From Epiperipatus broadwayi (taxonomy: Eukaryota; Onychophora; Udeonychophora; Euonychophora; Peripatidae): a DNA stretch of 64,000 nt. Every line of letters begins with the position of its first letter. Positions within the stretch are counted from its first letter, which is position 1. The stretch spans positions 622,001 to 686,000 of the forward strand of contig JAQFVV010012397.1 in assembly GCA_028023455.1 (NCBI GenBank), read 5' to 3'. Below are positions 1 to 12,637 of this stretch, piece by piece. The position numbers and the translations under genes were made by a program. The notes beneath the pieces are model-generated. The model was not told the DNA's origin and searched no databases. It saw only the letters and a list, made by a program, of their open reading frames with translations.

Positions 1-1830
1 AAGATCTCTTTCAGCACTCTAATGGTGCTACCTGGAGTAGTGTTTCTGATTATTTTATATCGAGTGTACAATTATTAAAAACATATAATCATTCATTAGG
101 TTCAGAATGGTGTAGATGAAGACATTTCCATAAATAAATTTATTTAGGCTAAGAGTCCAGCTTTTGGTGATTCTCATACATTGGCATCAGGAAGGCATGA
201 TAAGGCATCTATCTGCATGTTTAATCTGCTGTCCAAGCTTATATAATAGTTCATAATCATATACCGCTACCACATTTAATCACCCATAGCATACAATAAC
301 TTGGATGGTTTGGCATGATTTCTATTATTGCCATTATCAGAAGTGGTAATGATCAATACAAATTTGAAATTTCTATTCATAAATGTATTGATGGTAAATT
401 TTTTATTGCAAATATTATACCTAATGCTTTCTTGTCGAGCTGACTCTAATTTTTCTCAGCTGCCAATAATATTTTCAAGACATAAACTAAAAGTTGTTTT
501 CCCCATAGCAATAGTGCAAAACCACGATGCCAATTCCACATTCTGATGCATCTATTGTAATTATCATAACCAAGTTGCTACAATAATGTATGAGGAATTG
601 CTTTGACATAAGGAAGTCTTTAGCTTTTTGGAAGGCAATGTCTTGTTCTTCCAACCATTTCCATCATTGTCACTTTTTAATAATTTATATAAAAGTGATA
701 ACAATGAGCTGACCTTTTAGAAAGATTTCAAAAAACTTTATGCCTAAAAATCAACTACAAATCTTGCACATTCTTAACTCACTCAGCATTTACTATTGTT
801 TTACTTAGTCTGTTTATTTATGCATAATGCCAGTTCACACTCAGATCCAACAGTATGTATTATGTCATATAAATATGGAATGATGACTTCCATGCAATGA
901 TGAAAATTATCCCTTTTAGATTGAAAGATGTTAGGTACAACTGTAATGCCATGCAGTAACTAACTGCATTTGTAAAGTTGCAAATGAGTAATAGGGTTAA
1001 TCATTCTGCTATTCTAACAGTGATGGGGATTTGATGAAAAGTGGAGTTTAAATCCATTTTTAGAAAAACAAGCCTGAATAGGATAGATTCCTTTATTGAA
1101 AAACTTCTTTAGCGTAATACGAGTCTATCACATAAGCAAAGATTTTGATCTGGCTTCACAATAATTACTACAGGGGTAGTCTAGGATGAGTCTCTACTGG
1201 TGTAAATATGCCTTTGTGAACCATCCCGTGCCCTTTCTACTTTCTCCTTTAATGTGAAAAGTGGCTTGCATACAATTGGTTGAGTGTCCTATATTAGGTT
1301 AATGCCACCCAGTTACGTCAATAACTTTTCTGATCTTAACTTGAAGAGGGTACTTCTGCCTAATTACTGCTTCCAATTATACTCTTGGGGTAATGTTTAT
1401 ATGGACTCTTAAAATGAAAACACTTACACCTTTATTTACAATAGTGGTTGCAACTTTAAAATTTAATTTCAAAGATACAGTCATTTCTTCTTGTTTCTAT
1501 CTCTAATTTTTATCCAGTCTATATATGATAGTAAGAAAACACCTGCTCCACCATCCACATCCATGGTAAATTTCTTTTCATATCCATCAGAATATGGACA
1601 TTTTTCACATCTTTTAACTTCTTTAGACTATATTTACATCTTATCCCCCCCCCCCCACTGTATTTATAGTCTAGCATTATTTTTGTTTTAACATTTTCAT
1701 CTTTATTATGGCAGACACCTGCTTAATGTTCTGTTATTTTACAAATATTGCATTTTTAACTTCCAAATATGCAGTTTCACTTGAAGTGACCATTTGTTCC
1801 ACAGCTGAAAAATGTTAAAATATTTACTAC
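1..1830 (-). mobile_element. Ty3/gypsy (mag-like) pol remnant, copy 1
   Basis: Decayed gypsy-type polyprotein, read leftwards and full of stops and frameshifts. From high to low coordinate the minus strand shows: two gag zinc-knuckle-like motifs near 1700-1810 (CGTNGHFK..C and CNICKITEH..GVC); a retropepsin-like site near 1515-1570 (MDVDGGAGVF, with the usual D-T/S-G-A altered to D-G-G-A); reverse transcriptase pieces near 880-1200 (MDLNSTFHQIPIT); and the RT/RNase H junction near 450-700 (WKWLEEQDIAFQKAKDF, then TIDASECGIG). Near 190-215 is DALSCLPDAN, matching the DALSRLP motif after RNase H. The order knuckle-PR-RT-RH is that of Metaviridae. Bases 1-365 are closely similar to 22590-22930. 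The rest of the element would lie to the left of the window. Family assignment rests on motif order and is fairly secure; the clade is a guess. Confidence 0.75.
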
Positions 1831-3100
1831 ATTCTTGCACACCAGTCTAAATCTGTTTTTATTATTACCATTGGGTATTTGTCCATTTCATTAGAAAGTA
1901 CAAAATCAAATTTCAAAGTGTTATCTAATAAAATTTCTTGTGTGGCATATTTTTCTATTATGCATTTATAATTTGGATTTAGTTCTACTTAATAATACTT
2001 TTCTAAAGTTAGTGTCTATCAGTCCATATAATATTTATTCTAATAATGTATCATTTAACTCTAGGTTATATTCACAATTCTTTATTAATATCCTCAGTGT
2101 TATGCCATAATACTGATATTTTTCACAAGGCAGTTGCTTTCAATTCCTTAATCTCATTTTTCTATGTCCCAAGCATATTATTATCTCAATATGAATTGTG
2201 CCACCCATTTAATTATTGTAAATGTGAAATAAATATATAGTTTCTCCTTCAACATAAACTTCTTCAGGGATCCTAGGGTTACAGAATTGATTTGCCAATT
2301 TCAATACATTTTTTCCTGTGTGCCACATGAGTATAAACATGTTTGTGTCATCATCCTTAATTTTAATTTATAAGCATATATATTTCAACATTAGCCACAT
2401 AACTCTTCCAAAATGTGGTATTATCCAAAACAAAATCATGAATGCTGCTGCTTTGTGGTCCATTTTTTTTGTTGGAACAGCTGTTTTTGCATCAACTTCT
2501 ATCAATCCCACAGAGATTTATATTAATACTATTTTTTCCTCAATTGTTGACTATGTCATTTTTCTATTTCCTGATAGTATTATTATCTCACTACCAGTCA
2601 AGAGAGCAGCAGTAACTTTAAATAAATTCAAATACAATTTCAGGTAGCAAAACAAATTTATTCAATGTCAAATAATAAAATAGAAAAAGGAATAAATAGT
2701 AAAAAGCAATTAAAAATTTCATTAAAAATCTTCAAAGTCTATAAATAAATTTCTACTTGTGTGTGTCAATTTCTACACATGCACAGTAGATAATTATAAT
2801 TCATTACGTTGTGTTTAAAGGAATAAAGTTCTTCTTGCATCAATTCTGGTATGCCTGCAATATATTTATATATGTTATGAACAATGAAACTAAACTTTGG
2901 CAGATATCATATAAACAGTATGCAGTCAAGACACGGCCAATGTAATATATGATACATATATGCAATCATTATGCTTCTTTATGCACACACCAAATAAGTC
3001 TTAGCAAAGATTTTTTATAATAATCTATTTCTGCATAAATAATTCTCATTAGCATATGAGATTATATGCTTGACATATATAGATTGTAGTGTTTGTAAAA
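1831..3100. other. No recognised gene; possibly gag-proximal gypsy debris
   Basis: This stretch lies where the gag part of the adjacent minus-strand gypsy relic should be, but I could not find a clear gag motif in any frame. The short open frames here (up to about 109 codons on the plus strand at 2318-2647) have no recognisable domain and look like chance frames in AT-rich DNA. Confidence 0.4.
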
Positions 3101-3109
3101 ATGGCAGAC

Positions 3110-3770
3110 ATGTTTGTGCACTCCAGAAAAACTAGAATGTATTCGAGAGGTTGTTTTTAGATCGCGCTCTGATAGCTGAGGAATTTAATTATTGCATTGA
3201 TGTAATGGCGATCGACAATCCATGAAATATTTGCTGATTACAAATATTTCTAGTTAAGAGACGTTACCTTATTGGACAGTGTATTTATTGATTATTGCAG
3301 TTATCAGAAAGCGATAAGAAGACTGGGTAACAACTACGCAAGACAGTATTGGAGTAGCAGGCAGTTAGTCGAGTACAACTCCAGTAGAGATATCTCGCGT
3401 CAGTGCTTGCAGTTAATGTCCAGCGCCCAGTGGAAATGTAGTTCATGGGTATAGCTGAAGGAAACCGCAGCGGAGATATTGAGAGCATTCGTTGCAGAGA
3501 GCATTCGTTGCAGGGCATTCGAGCAGAGCATCCGTTGCAAAAAAACATCATGGGAATTGTATATAGTTATTTGCTGACCGCACAGTCAGACTTGCGGATA
3601 TAACATAGGCACAGTCGTAAGTGCGGATAGAACATAGATATTCTAGAATAGCATTATAATAAGGAGATATATTATTCATATATTGTCTGCACATATTTGT
3701 ATAATTAAATAACAAACTTTATTTATATTTGTGTATATATTATACATGCACAGACAGTCCAGTAATTAGA
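3110..3770. repeat. Putative LTR or dispersed repeat with higher GC
   Basis: The block is richer in CG dinucleotides than its surroundings. Its right end (about 3643-3770) is clearly similar to 20803-20925, sharing the stretch GAGATATATTATTCATATA and an ATTAAATAA-rich tail. The segment near 3570-3625 (CGCACAGTCAGACTTGCGG) resembles the GCTCGCACAAGTGCGGACTT segment inside the long terminal repeats near 51.65 and 54.38 kb, so a solo or partial LTR is plausible. I could not define TG...CA ends or a target-site duplication. Open frames of 60 and 88 codons on opposite strands here are not convincing genes. Confidence 0.4.
3478..3540. repeat. Short tandem repeat, about 20-bp unit
   Basis: Three to four imperfect copies of a unit containing GAGCATTCGTTGCAG occur head to tail. 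It lies inside the LTR-like block. Confidence 0.7.
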
Positions 3771-4114
3771 CTACATGTTACTAATAGTATAAATTAAGTA
3801 TATAATAAAATTACAATGTTAATTAAATATGAAAACTAACATATTATTTAAAACCACACATGAAACAAAGATGATAATTAAAGCGAATTTTGAATTTCCT
3901 ATAATAAAATATCATCATTAAGACATAAAAATGCTTTAACTGAGAAACTTTAATATTAATACAAAAAATACCTTTCAGATAATGTGATAAGCTATTTGTT
4001 ATGTATGAATATGTATTTTACTTTATAATAAAGAACTATCTATCTTAATTACAAAATCACAAGAATGATAATAAAGTGCAAAAATAATGTGATAATGATA
4101 TTAAAACCACTTAC

Positions 4115-4285
4115 ATTCACATGAAGGAAAATCACTCCATTTATTGTCTAGATTACAATGAACTTCTTTTTGACCAATTAAAACATATCCAATTTTACAA
4201 TGATAGATTATGACACCTTGAGTTCCATTTGGAATTGAAAAATTAGAATAGGAATTTGCAATTTGAAGTGGATACCCACATGATA
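4115..4285 (-). CDS. Sushi/CCP domain exon C1 (internal coding exon)
   Basis: One exon of a multi-sushi protein, encoding a single complement-control-protein (CCP) module. CCP modules are small extracellular beta-sandwich domains used for protein-protein contacts. The exon is 171 bp: an acceptor (TTTTGTAG) sits just upstream on the minus strand and a consensus GTAAGT donor follows. It starts and ends in phase 1. The module has the four canonical cysteines (SCGYP, YHC, VHC, PSC) and the conserved Trp (KWSDFPSC). Two NxS/T sites (NFS, NGT) may be glycosylated. The open frame reads on into both introns, and those residues, including the C-K-W after the donor, are not coding. It is the intact counterpart of the broken exon at 22934-23069. 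Domain identity is secure; the protein's role is not known. Confidence 0.88.
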
Positions 4286-4689
4286 CTACAAAACAAATTA
4301 GGCATAAATAAATAAAATAATTATAATGTATTTGCAAAAATTTTATTTTGATTTACAAATTTAATATACAATTAATTTCTTTATTATCAGTACTTTTTAT
4401 TTCTCTTCTTTTTTGTTTAAAATAAAACTGCCTGCAAGACAAAATAGAAAAACAATTCTGAAAAATACTATTAGACATTCAAAATCTATAAAAAAGAAAA
4501 ATTAATCTAAAAGTATAAAACTGACTATGTGTACAATTTATAATATTATCTCTGAAAATCGTATGACATGGATTGAGCACAATAGATCCATCCCAACTTT
4601 TACTTTTTCATTTGACCATCAATCTATGAGCAATTATCTCTCACTATGAAACTACCCAGAGTATACACCTATATATATGACAGGAAAAT
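4286..4689. other. Intron sequence shared with the second duplication copy
   Basis: This intronic stretch between exons B1 and C1 aligns with about 23070-23640 (for example the shared runs CAATTAATTTCTTTATTATC and TGACATGGATTGAGCACAAT). It is part of the A-B-C segmental duplication. No gene is seen. Confidence 0.7.
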
Positions 4690-4697
4690 GTCTAAAG

Positions 4698-6318
4698 CAG
4701 TGGTCCTCAACCATCGGTCCGCAGACCGGCACCGGGCCTCAGAAGTTTTCTGCCGGTCCCCGCTAAAACTTCTGCAGCCTGGGCTAGACTGGCAAGAAAG
4801 TTTGTAATAACAAGACAATAAGATTTCAAACTTTTAATTAATATAAACAATTTTTATTTATTTTTTCATCGCATTTTTACCCGCTTAAAAAAAAACAGAA
4901 CAAAAACAAAATCTAATCAATCATTCATAAATTAATTTGTTTTTCTATTTATCACAGATGTTTATGGGGGATGGGTAGAAAAAAGTTTTTTATTATACAA
5001 ACTCCAGTTGTCTTTTGATAGTCAATCACAGCCGCTTGTCAGCATTGTTAAAACAATAAAAAGTAACGTGACTTTTTTTGATCTCTTAAATTTTTTCTAC
5101 TCTCTCTTTTAATATTTCATTTTTAGTGTTTTTTTTTTTTTTGGCTTTAGCTTTTATTTTTGAAATCAATTTTTATTACCTTTTTTTAAAAATAAAAACC
5201 AAAAAATAAGTTCTGTCTCTAACTTTTACAAAGTATTTCTCAATACACCCCCCCCCCCACCACCCCAAAATAAAGTAAGATCAAAACTTCTGATTTTTTC
5301 AAGTTTCAGTTTTTTTTTTTTTTGGTTTAAAAATACAGCCACTTTTTTTTTAGCCTATAAGATGATATCTTTTTTGCCTTTATTTTTAGACCGCTGATAT
5401 ACTAAAACTTTTATTTTTAAAACCAATTTTTATTACTTTTTTTAAAAAATAAAAACAAACCAAAAATAACTTTTCTCTCTATCGTTTGTCTCACTAAAGA
5501 CAAAGTATTTCTCAACCCATCTCCCCCCCCCCCCAAAAAAAAAATTAAAATAAGATCTTTTATGGCTTTAACTTTTATTTTTTAAATCAATTTTTATCAT
5601 CTTTTTAAAAAAGAAAAACAACCAAAAAATTTCTGTTTCTAATTTTTACAAAGTATTTCTCAATCCCCCCCCCTCCCCCAAATTAAAATAAGATCAAAAC
5701 TTTTGACTTTTTCAAGTTTCGTTTTCTTTTTTTTGTGTGTGTTTAAAAATACGCCCACTTTTTTTTGGCCAATAAGGCGATATTTTTTTTGGCTTCATTT
5801 GTATACCGCTAAAATACTAAAACTTTTATTTTTAAAACCAATTTCTGTTACCTTTTTTTAAAAATAAAAACAAACAAAAATAACTTTGGTCTCTATCTTT
5901 TGTTTCAGTGATGACAAAGTATTTCTCAACCCACTCCCCCCCAAAAAAAAAATTAAATAAGATCAAAACTTTTGACTTTTTCAACATTCAAGTGAATAAC
6001 ATTTTATTCTTGCATGTTTTAACAATGAAATAATAAATGTAAAATGCAAGCACATTAATGAGAATGATTGTTATTGTACTGTTTTCTGTAGCAGTATGAC
6101 TGCGCAACTTGAGAAAGAGTGTTCAGCATGTGAAGGTAAGCAATACCATTACAATACACAATAACTAGTATGCTGTTTTGGTCAGTTATAACAATTATGC
6201 TTATCTAAGGCTAAGCAGGTTACATCTTTAAGAAAATTTATCTGTAAACTTCAGCCGGTCTGCGAAATCTTATCCTTATTTTTGCAGTCCGCAGGTGTGA
6301 AAAGGTTAAAGACCACTG
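4698..6318. mobile_element. hAT-type non-autonomous DNA transposon with 8-bp TSD
   Basis: The element opens CAGTGGTCCTCAACC and closes GGTTAAAGACCACTG, an imperfect inverted repeat of the hAT type. It is flanked by the direct 8-bp duplication GTCTAAAG (4690-4697 and 6319-6326). The second duplication copy near 23650 has the matching unoccupied site (GAAGACTTCGAAAGTATAC), which confirms the insertion. No transposase was recognised. The interior (about 5100-5990) is built of tandem blocks: ACAAAGTATTTCTCAA recurs at about 5228, 5511, 5648 and 5914, next to poly-C and poly-T runs. A truncated inverted relative lies at 57067-58430. Confidence 0.85.
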
Positions 6319-6628
6319 GTCTAAAGTATACTTGGCACAATAAATATTTTTAAAATTTTGTATTAAACTTTGTATGATTATTATTTTAAATTAATATTTA
6401 GAATGGCAGAGTATGGAAATTACATACATGAATATGTGTTTGTAAGGAAAGAGATATTGACAAAAAATAAACTTACAATCATATAAATTATTCAATAAAT
6501 TTCTAAAAATAACTGGAAAATATGATATAAAGATTATGTTTTATTTTAAAATATTATCAAAATAAATCTTTTAATTGAGTTAATAAAAAAATTAATTTAA
6601 TTATTTCAAATGTAATGAAATAACTTAC

Positions 6629-6799
6629 AATTACAGGAAGGTAAATCAGTCCATGAACCATTGGCAGTACAAATCACTTCTGGTTTTCCATTCAATGTGT
6701 ATCCATTCTTACAGTGATACATAATAACTCCATTTGTTTTATTTGGAATAGAAAAATTATAAAATGCATTGAGACGTTCTGGAGGATTTCCACACATCA
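6629..6799 (-). CDS. Sushi/CCP domain exon B1 (internal coding exon)
   Basis: A 171-bp phase 1-1 exon encoding one sushi module. The acceptor reads ATTTTAG on the minus strand and the donor is GTAAGT. The four cysteines lie in MCGNPPERL, MYHC, EVIC and LPSC, and the Trp is in GSWTDL. Sequons are at NFS, NKT and NGS. It differs from exon B2 (23963-24133) at only four bases; three are silent and one changes Pro to Ser in NGKPEV/NGKSEV. The flanking introns carry more differences and indels, which suggests the coding sequence is constrained or was recently homogenised. Transcription runs from A1 across a 9.3-kb intron to this exon, and then to C1 across 2.3 kb. Confidence 0.9.
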
Positions 6800-9079
6800 C
6801 TAAAATAGGATAAATAGTTATCATATAAATAATCAAGACATTTTTTTCAATACATGTTAAATATAAATGCATAAAAATAATCATATTATATTGAAAAATA
6901 AGTCTAAACATTAAATCAAATGAAAGTAAAACAAATCACAATTTGACAAGAGTACAATTCACATCATGAAATGCAGTGAATGTATATTGACCCAATAAAA
7001 ACTAAATTTCATTTTTTATTTTCATATAAAACATTTGGAAAATATAATTATAAAAATTAAACTGTACATTATGAAAATAAATGTATTTTAAATAAATAAA
7101 ATCAACAATAAAAAAAAAAGTAACATCTTCATATAAATTTTAATCCATATTATAATGCTGAATTTATGTAGTCATATGCTAGAATTATTACAATAATTAG
7201 TTATGAGAATAATATTATCTCACAAATATATTCAATAAACTCTGAATATATCAATGGTATACTGCAGTAAATATGAAATATTGTAAGAGGTTGATGCTAA
7301 CATTTCTTGTTAATGGAATAACATGCTTAGATTTATTGAAAAATTAAAAGTGCTAACATATACAGTCAATGAATTGGTTTCCGATCTATATCATTCAAGT
7401 AGATTTACTTGGGTTTAAATATGAAGTTGAATTAATTGAGTTGACAGCTTGTCAGACAACAGATTTACTATTATTTGTTGGATGCTGATCTGCAATTGTT
7501 TCAACTTTAATTCAGGATCTGATTGATAGATAAAATAGATAGTGCCTGTGCTGAGAACTGGAATACAAATATTAGAAATACAGATTTTTTTTTTCATAGT
7601 TTAGTGTATTTTTTTTGCCTTAATTGCAGTTAGACTGGTTATAATTCTTCTCTAAATTTTACTTGAATAATAAATAATGTGAATGAAAATTAATAATCAG
7701 GAGAAAAGAATTCATTGGATAATTTCAATTTATAATTATAAGGTCAAAGTTAAAATGCTTGTGGGTCGGTGTGTATACACGTGCATGTAAATATACGAAC
7801 ACAGATTTAAACATTGACATATATGTCAAGAGATTTTAATAATTTTGTATTTTCTTTGTTTAAAAAAAAAGGTTCTTTTAAGTTCAATTTTTAAATAAAA
7901 AGGAGAAAGATAAATCTGATTTTAAGGATAAAGATAAATCCAGTGTTCAAGAAAAAAGAGGGAGAGAGAAACCTATTTGTAAGTAATTAAAGTAACCGCT
8001 AATTATTTTAAACCAGCAAAGAATAAGTTTTGAAAGAAAAAAAAAGACAAAGAAAGAAATGAACTATCAGATAATTATCTCTCAGCTTTATAGACAAAGA
8101 TGTTCTACAAACAACTGGTGGTATCCACAAAGCCATGATGTCACCAATGCTAGCACACATATATTTGGAAAAAACGAGGGGATTGGATGAGGTAATCATT
8201 GATTCTTAGAGAAAAAAATTAGAGACAACTCATCAGAAAGTTTTCAATTTTTTTGTTTTCTCTTCAAGTAGATCTTTATTCTCACACATCTGAAAATTCA
8301 AATGGAGTATGGAAACCAATAAATACTCCTGGTCAGTCATAGGACACCAAGAAGACTCCAACCTCGCATTTATCTCATGTCTCCACTCTTTGAATTCAAA
8401 TAAACATCTAGAAACTGCAATACATAGAGTGAATGCATGAAGTCTACAAAAAGGTACCCATTTGCTATTGACATGCCTACAAAAAGAAGAAAAAAAGGGG
8501 GAGGAGAGAAAGAAAACGAATTGTAATACTAAAGCAAATTTTCCATAAAGAAATGCAGACTGTAAACTGACCATTCTTGTCCAAATTCCATGTCACCATC
8601 ATCATCACTTTAAAAATTGCAAGCTTGAACTTAAAAAAAAAAAAATCCAGATAAACGACTGTAATCTATATTTACACGTGTCAGATAATAGTGTGTGGCT
8701 AAATTAAAATTATTAATATTGAATACATCCTACTTAAAATAAAAGTTAGTAAACTAACTGAGATAGTGTCTACATGTAAAGAAAAAGCATCTGGTAATAT
8801 CAAACTTTTTCTCACTAACTCTTAATTTTTTTTAATGCCCATCCTCTTTTCTTTCTATCTCCCAAAGTGTTAAAATAAGCATCATTTATTAAAGAGGGGG
8901 GAGGATGTTTCAATAATGCTTGATATTGATTATAACCATAGTACATTATTTTTTTATATTAATATTAAATGTAACCACTGATATACATATGTATTTATAA
9001 AATGTTGTTTTCCTTTGTTTATTAATTTTGGTATCATAAAAAAAAGGGTTTCTTTTATTGTTATTATTCATATTATATA
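6800..9079. other. Intron, no gene recognised
   Basis: About 6800-7250 aligns with 24134-24620 (duplicated intron). From there to 9079 I see only AT-rich unique sequence. A minus-strand open frame of 113 codons at 8233-8574 and one of 63 codons at 8008-8199 show no recognisable domain. Confidence 0.5.
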
Positions 9080-9868
9080 TACATCTGGGTCTCATTTTAT
9101 GCAGATTTTTTTAATGCAATTTTGAAGTTATGCGATTCATATTTCTTCTCAATATCTTTTTATGCGTTTTTCTTTTATGCGATAAAAAAGTTCATATTTC
9201 ACTATATTTATTAGATATCAAGAAGTATAAATTATTAATAACTTATTAACTTGAAATACTTTTTTTTTTTTAAAATATAATGTTATATTAGCAGTTAACT
9301 TGAATATGGCCTAAAGCTATTTAGAAACTTAGCTTTGACAAAAACAATCTACTTATACTTATGAGTATAAAAATATCGCAATAAATATTCAAAAATTTTA
9401 AACTTTTAAAACATATTTCATTAGATATAACAGAAATAAATAAATATTCTTTTAGATTTTTAAAAATAATCAGAAATAACAAAGATTTTGTTGATTTTGT
9501 AAACTGAAAATAATCTTTCTAGAAATGATAATGTATAATCTTTTTGTTTGATTGTGATCTCATTTTTTTAATATTTATAGAAACAAAATGTGAGCATTTA
9601 AAATTTATTTCAGTAGTAAATAAAATTATCTATCAAATGAAATCTAATTTACTATTTTCTAATAAGTAATAAACATTTAATCATATATTTTACATTGATG
9701 TGTGAGACAAAGAAAAATGTCAGAAAATGCTGAAATCTGAGTTTGCTGCAATGAACAAGCTCTTAAATTCCAACAAAAGCTAAATAGCAGTTGTATGTCT
9801 GTGTTATGTATGTGTATGTTTATATTTTCTTTTAGGTGACTTTTAGACAGCAAAAGTTATAATAACTT

Positions 9869-9923
9869 TTATTTTCTACTTAAAAAAAATGAATCTTTAA
9901 AATGTTTTTATATTTTCTTTTAT
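9869..9923 (+). repeat. Left copy of a ~55-bp direct repeat flanking the nested LINE
   Basis: It is about 85% similar by eye to 12355-12410 (shared TTTCTACTTAAAAA and ATCTTTAAAA). It may be a long, aged target-site duplication of the LINE, or a pre-existing repeat of the host transposon. Confidence 0.5.
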
Positions 9924-9949
9924 ACACCAACATACAAGACATCTAGGAT

Positions 9950-12206
9950 CTCAAAATCCATTACCACAACACTCAAAAGATACTTGCACAATATATAGCC
10001 ACAAAAATATCCAAGGTTTTTCTAGCAAACAAGCACAATTGAACTCGCAGTTATATCAGATGGGCACTGGGAGCAACGAGGCAGCCTACACCACTGATGA
10101 TCTCAGTAGATCAAAACTGTTACAGTGGTCCAGCGATGCTCTCCAAAATCCATAATCACTTTAAACAAAAACTACAAAATCATAACTTTAAAACAGGTAA
10201 TATCTGGAAAGACACAGGCAACTTTTCCAACTACAACATTACAGAAAATCAAATACTTCAAAAGCTACTTGCATACCTGGAAAGCACACATCCCGGAATC
10301 CATGGAATACCCAGATTTGTACTTCTCCACCTCAGCCACTTCACCATACCAATACTGAGGATGATGATTGACGTGCTTGCTGGCGACTACTAAAATATTC
10401 CAGATTTGTAACCAGTGGCATTGGTCCCTTTTTTGAAAAACAAGCAAACCCGTCCTGTCTTACTAATTTACGTCCCATTTCAATGATACCTCTGTTTATA
10501 AAAACAATCAAATCCTTAGTCAAGGATCAAATACAAGACCATCTTTACACACACATTTCAACATATCAATATGCACGCAAAGGCTCATCAACCATCGAAG
10601 CCGTGCAACGCTTCCTCCTGATAATTGAGCATGTTAGGCAAAGCAGAAAGTCAAGGCCCCTAGCTATCCAATTAGACTTCTCCTCTGCATTCGGCACAGT
10701 AATCCCTTCAATCCTCTTTCAAACACTGCAAGAGTGCCAAGTGCCTCAAGTGTATATCAGAATAATTGCCAACTTGTTTTTAAATAGATCGATATTTACC
10801 TCTCTAGATGGAAAGTTGTCTACTGGGTTCAGACCACATCTTTCAATCCCCCAGGGCTCACCTCTGGCTACACTCTGTTTCATAACATATATAAATCCAA
10901 TGCTAAAGGATATTGAACACAACATGCCTGGCATATACTACGTGCCAGCTTTAAAACAACAAAGTAATCACATCTCATACGTTGATGATGTCACTATCTT
11001 CCTTCCTGATAAATCACATCTGCAAACACCTACTGAAAATCATCAATAAACATACAAAAAAATTAAACCTACAAATCAACAACAGTAAATCATCAATATA
11101 GAAAATTAAATCTGGAACTATAATTCAATCAATATTCACATCAAAACCTCGACACTTCTTAGGCTTTCCTATAGCCAAAACTAAATTCGCCATGACCAAA
11201 GAAATCCAAAACACAATCCTCGAAAAAACAAAGAAAATAGTGAAATCACTTTCTGGGATCTCACTGTCGCTTCCAGGCAAGGCTACATTGCTCAATATGC
11301 TAGTGTTCTCCAGACTAAACTATTATCTACCAATTATTAAACCCACCAAAACCTTTGAAAAGGCAGTCAACTCACTATGTTCTAAATTACTATGGAAAGG
11401 AAAGGTTGTCGCCATAAGCATTGTAAAAACACAAATTCCCAAAGAACTTAACGGTCTTGGCCTTCACTCAGTTTCCACAATATACCTGCAAAAATCATTA
11501 CCAGCACTGCATGCCTTCTCCCTGAAATCTGCCCACCTGAATATAACACTAACTATTCCACCCACGGACACTCCACCACCTAAATGCAGCATATGGATGA
11601 CAAATATGGAATCATGTCAATAACTGCATTAGCCTAGCACAAAACACACTTGATAGCAAAAAGTCATATTGGGATGTGTACAAACTCAAGATCAACACTC
11701 CTACTGCACTCCCAAGTGCTCTTGGCTTCAACAATAGAATAATGATTAAGAAAGCAAAATATTGGTTCTCAGAACCGAAATATATAAACTTTATTATAAA
11801 ATTAAATCTGTGCTCATTACCCACCAGCCATTTTCTAGTGTGGAAAAGGGGATTTACCAAAATTAGCTCACGATGTTAATTATGTGCTATGGAGGATGAA
11901 ACGATCCAACACATCTTTCATAAATGTCTGATACTCAGCTCACTAAAAACATTTATTAATGATAAAGCCAGAAAACAAAATGCAGACTTGTTCTCGATTC
12001 AACATTCAATCAAGAATAAATTTCTCAAACATGAGACTCTCAATCTTTCTCTCCTTTGCAATCTGGCTAACCAGATGACAACCAATATCCTGGATACCTT
12101 CAAAACATTAATTAAGAGCATCAGCATTAGAGACAGAATGTTGGCTCCAGACTGGCTGCATAAAGAAACATGGACCAAAGTCATCCTAATAGAAGAAGAA
12201 TCATAG
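9950..12206 (+). pseudogene. LINE reverse transcriptase relic nested in the Tigger-type element
   Basis: A 5'-truncated non-LTR retrotransposon ORF broken into several frames. In order: the entry to the RT domain (PISMIPLFIKTIKSL near 10475-10510); palm motif A (IQLDFSSAF near 10670); the QGSPL motif (10852); the catalytic YVDD box (ISYVDDVTIF near 10975-11005); the FLGFPIA segment (about 11155); the thumb and connection with LSGISLSLPGKATLLN (about 11245-11300); GLGLHS (about 11455); and a C-terminal zinc-finger-like segment around 11885-11945 (MEDETIQHIFHKC). There is no endonuclease domain, so the copy is 5'-truncated. Several frameshifts and a stop after about 11049 make it inactive. The exact clade is not determined. 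Confidence 0.82.
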
Positions 12207-12328
12207 AACTTACTCCATCACCCCAAGCCTCTACTCTACAGCATTACAGAGTAAATTTTCTCAAGCTGTATTAAAAATGAAGGTCATGTATAAACAAAGT
12301 CAATAAATTTTCTTTTTTTAATTAAAAA

Positions 12329-12415
12329 AAGTTACAAGTAAAAATATTTAAGAACTTTTCATTTCTACTTAAAAAGAATGCATCTTTAAAAGTTTTTAAA
12401 TATTTTTACTTGTCA
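12329..12415. repeat. Imperfect inverted repeat at the LINE 3' junction
   Basis: GTTACAAGTAAAAATATTTA is mirrored by TAAATATTTTTACTTGTCAC about 35 bases downstream. The right arm overlaps the right copy of the flanking direct repeat. Confidence 0.55.
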
Positions 12416-12454
12416 CTTTTTTCTATCTAAAAGTTTCTCCATATATATATATAC

Positions 12455-12637
12455 ATGTATAAAAGAAAAATTAACTGTTATCGCGAGCTTCATAAACAAT
12501 TAGTAAAATCATCATCTCAAAGTTTAATCACCAATTACATTGTCGATAGAAAACCATTAACTCAACACAAAACTGAAGTTGGCATTAGTTCTACTTTCTC
12601 TTGTGACAAATCTGATTTCTTATCAGTTTACAAATGA
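12455..12637 (+). pseudogene. Possible C-terminal tail of the Tigger-type transposase
   Basis: A 60-codon frame lies in the right arm of the Tc1/mariner-type element, where a pogo/Tigger ORF would be expected to end. It contains QSLITNYIVDRKPLTQ, vaguely like the low-complexity tails that end such transposases. There are no catalytic residues, and the match is weak. It could equally be a chance frame. Confidence 0.25.

Noticed and set aside
3285-3551. Cysteine-rich minus-strand frame of 88 codons
   Set aside because: It lies within an LTR-like repeat, overlaps a plus-strand frame, and has no domain or spacing typical of secreted Cys-rich proteins.
5228-5930. Recurring poly-C tracts as possible i-motif or G-quadruplex regulators
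   Set aside because: They are part of the internal tandem blocks of the hAT-type element, and there is no sign of regulatory context.
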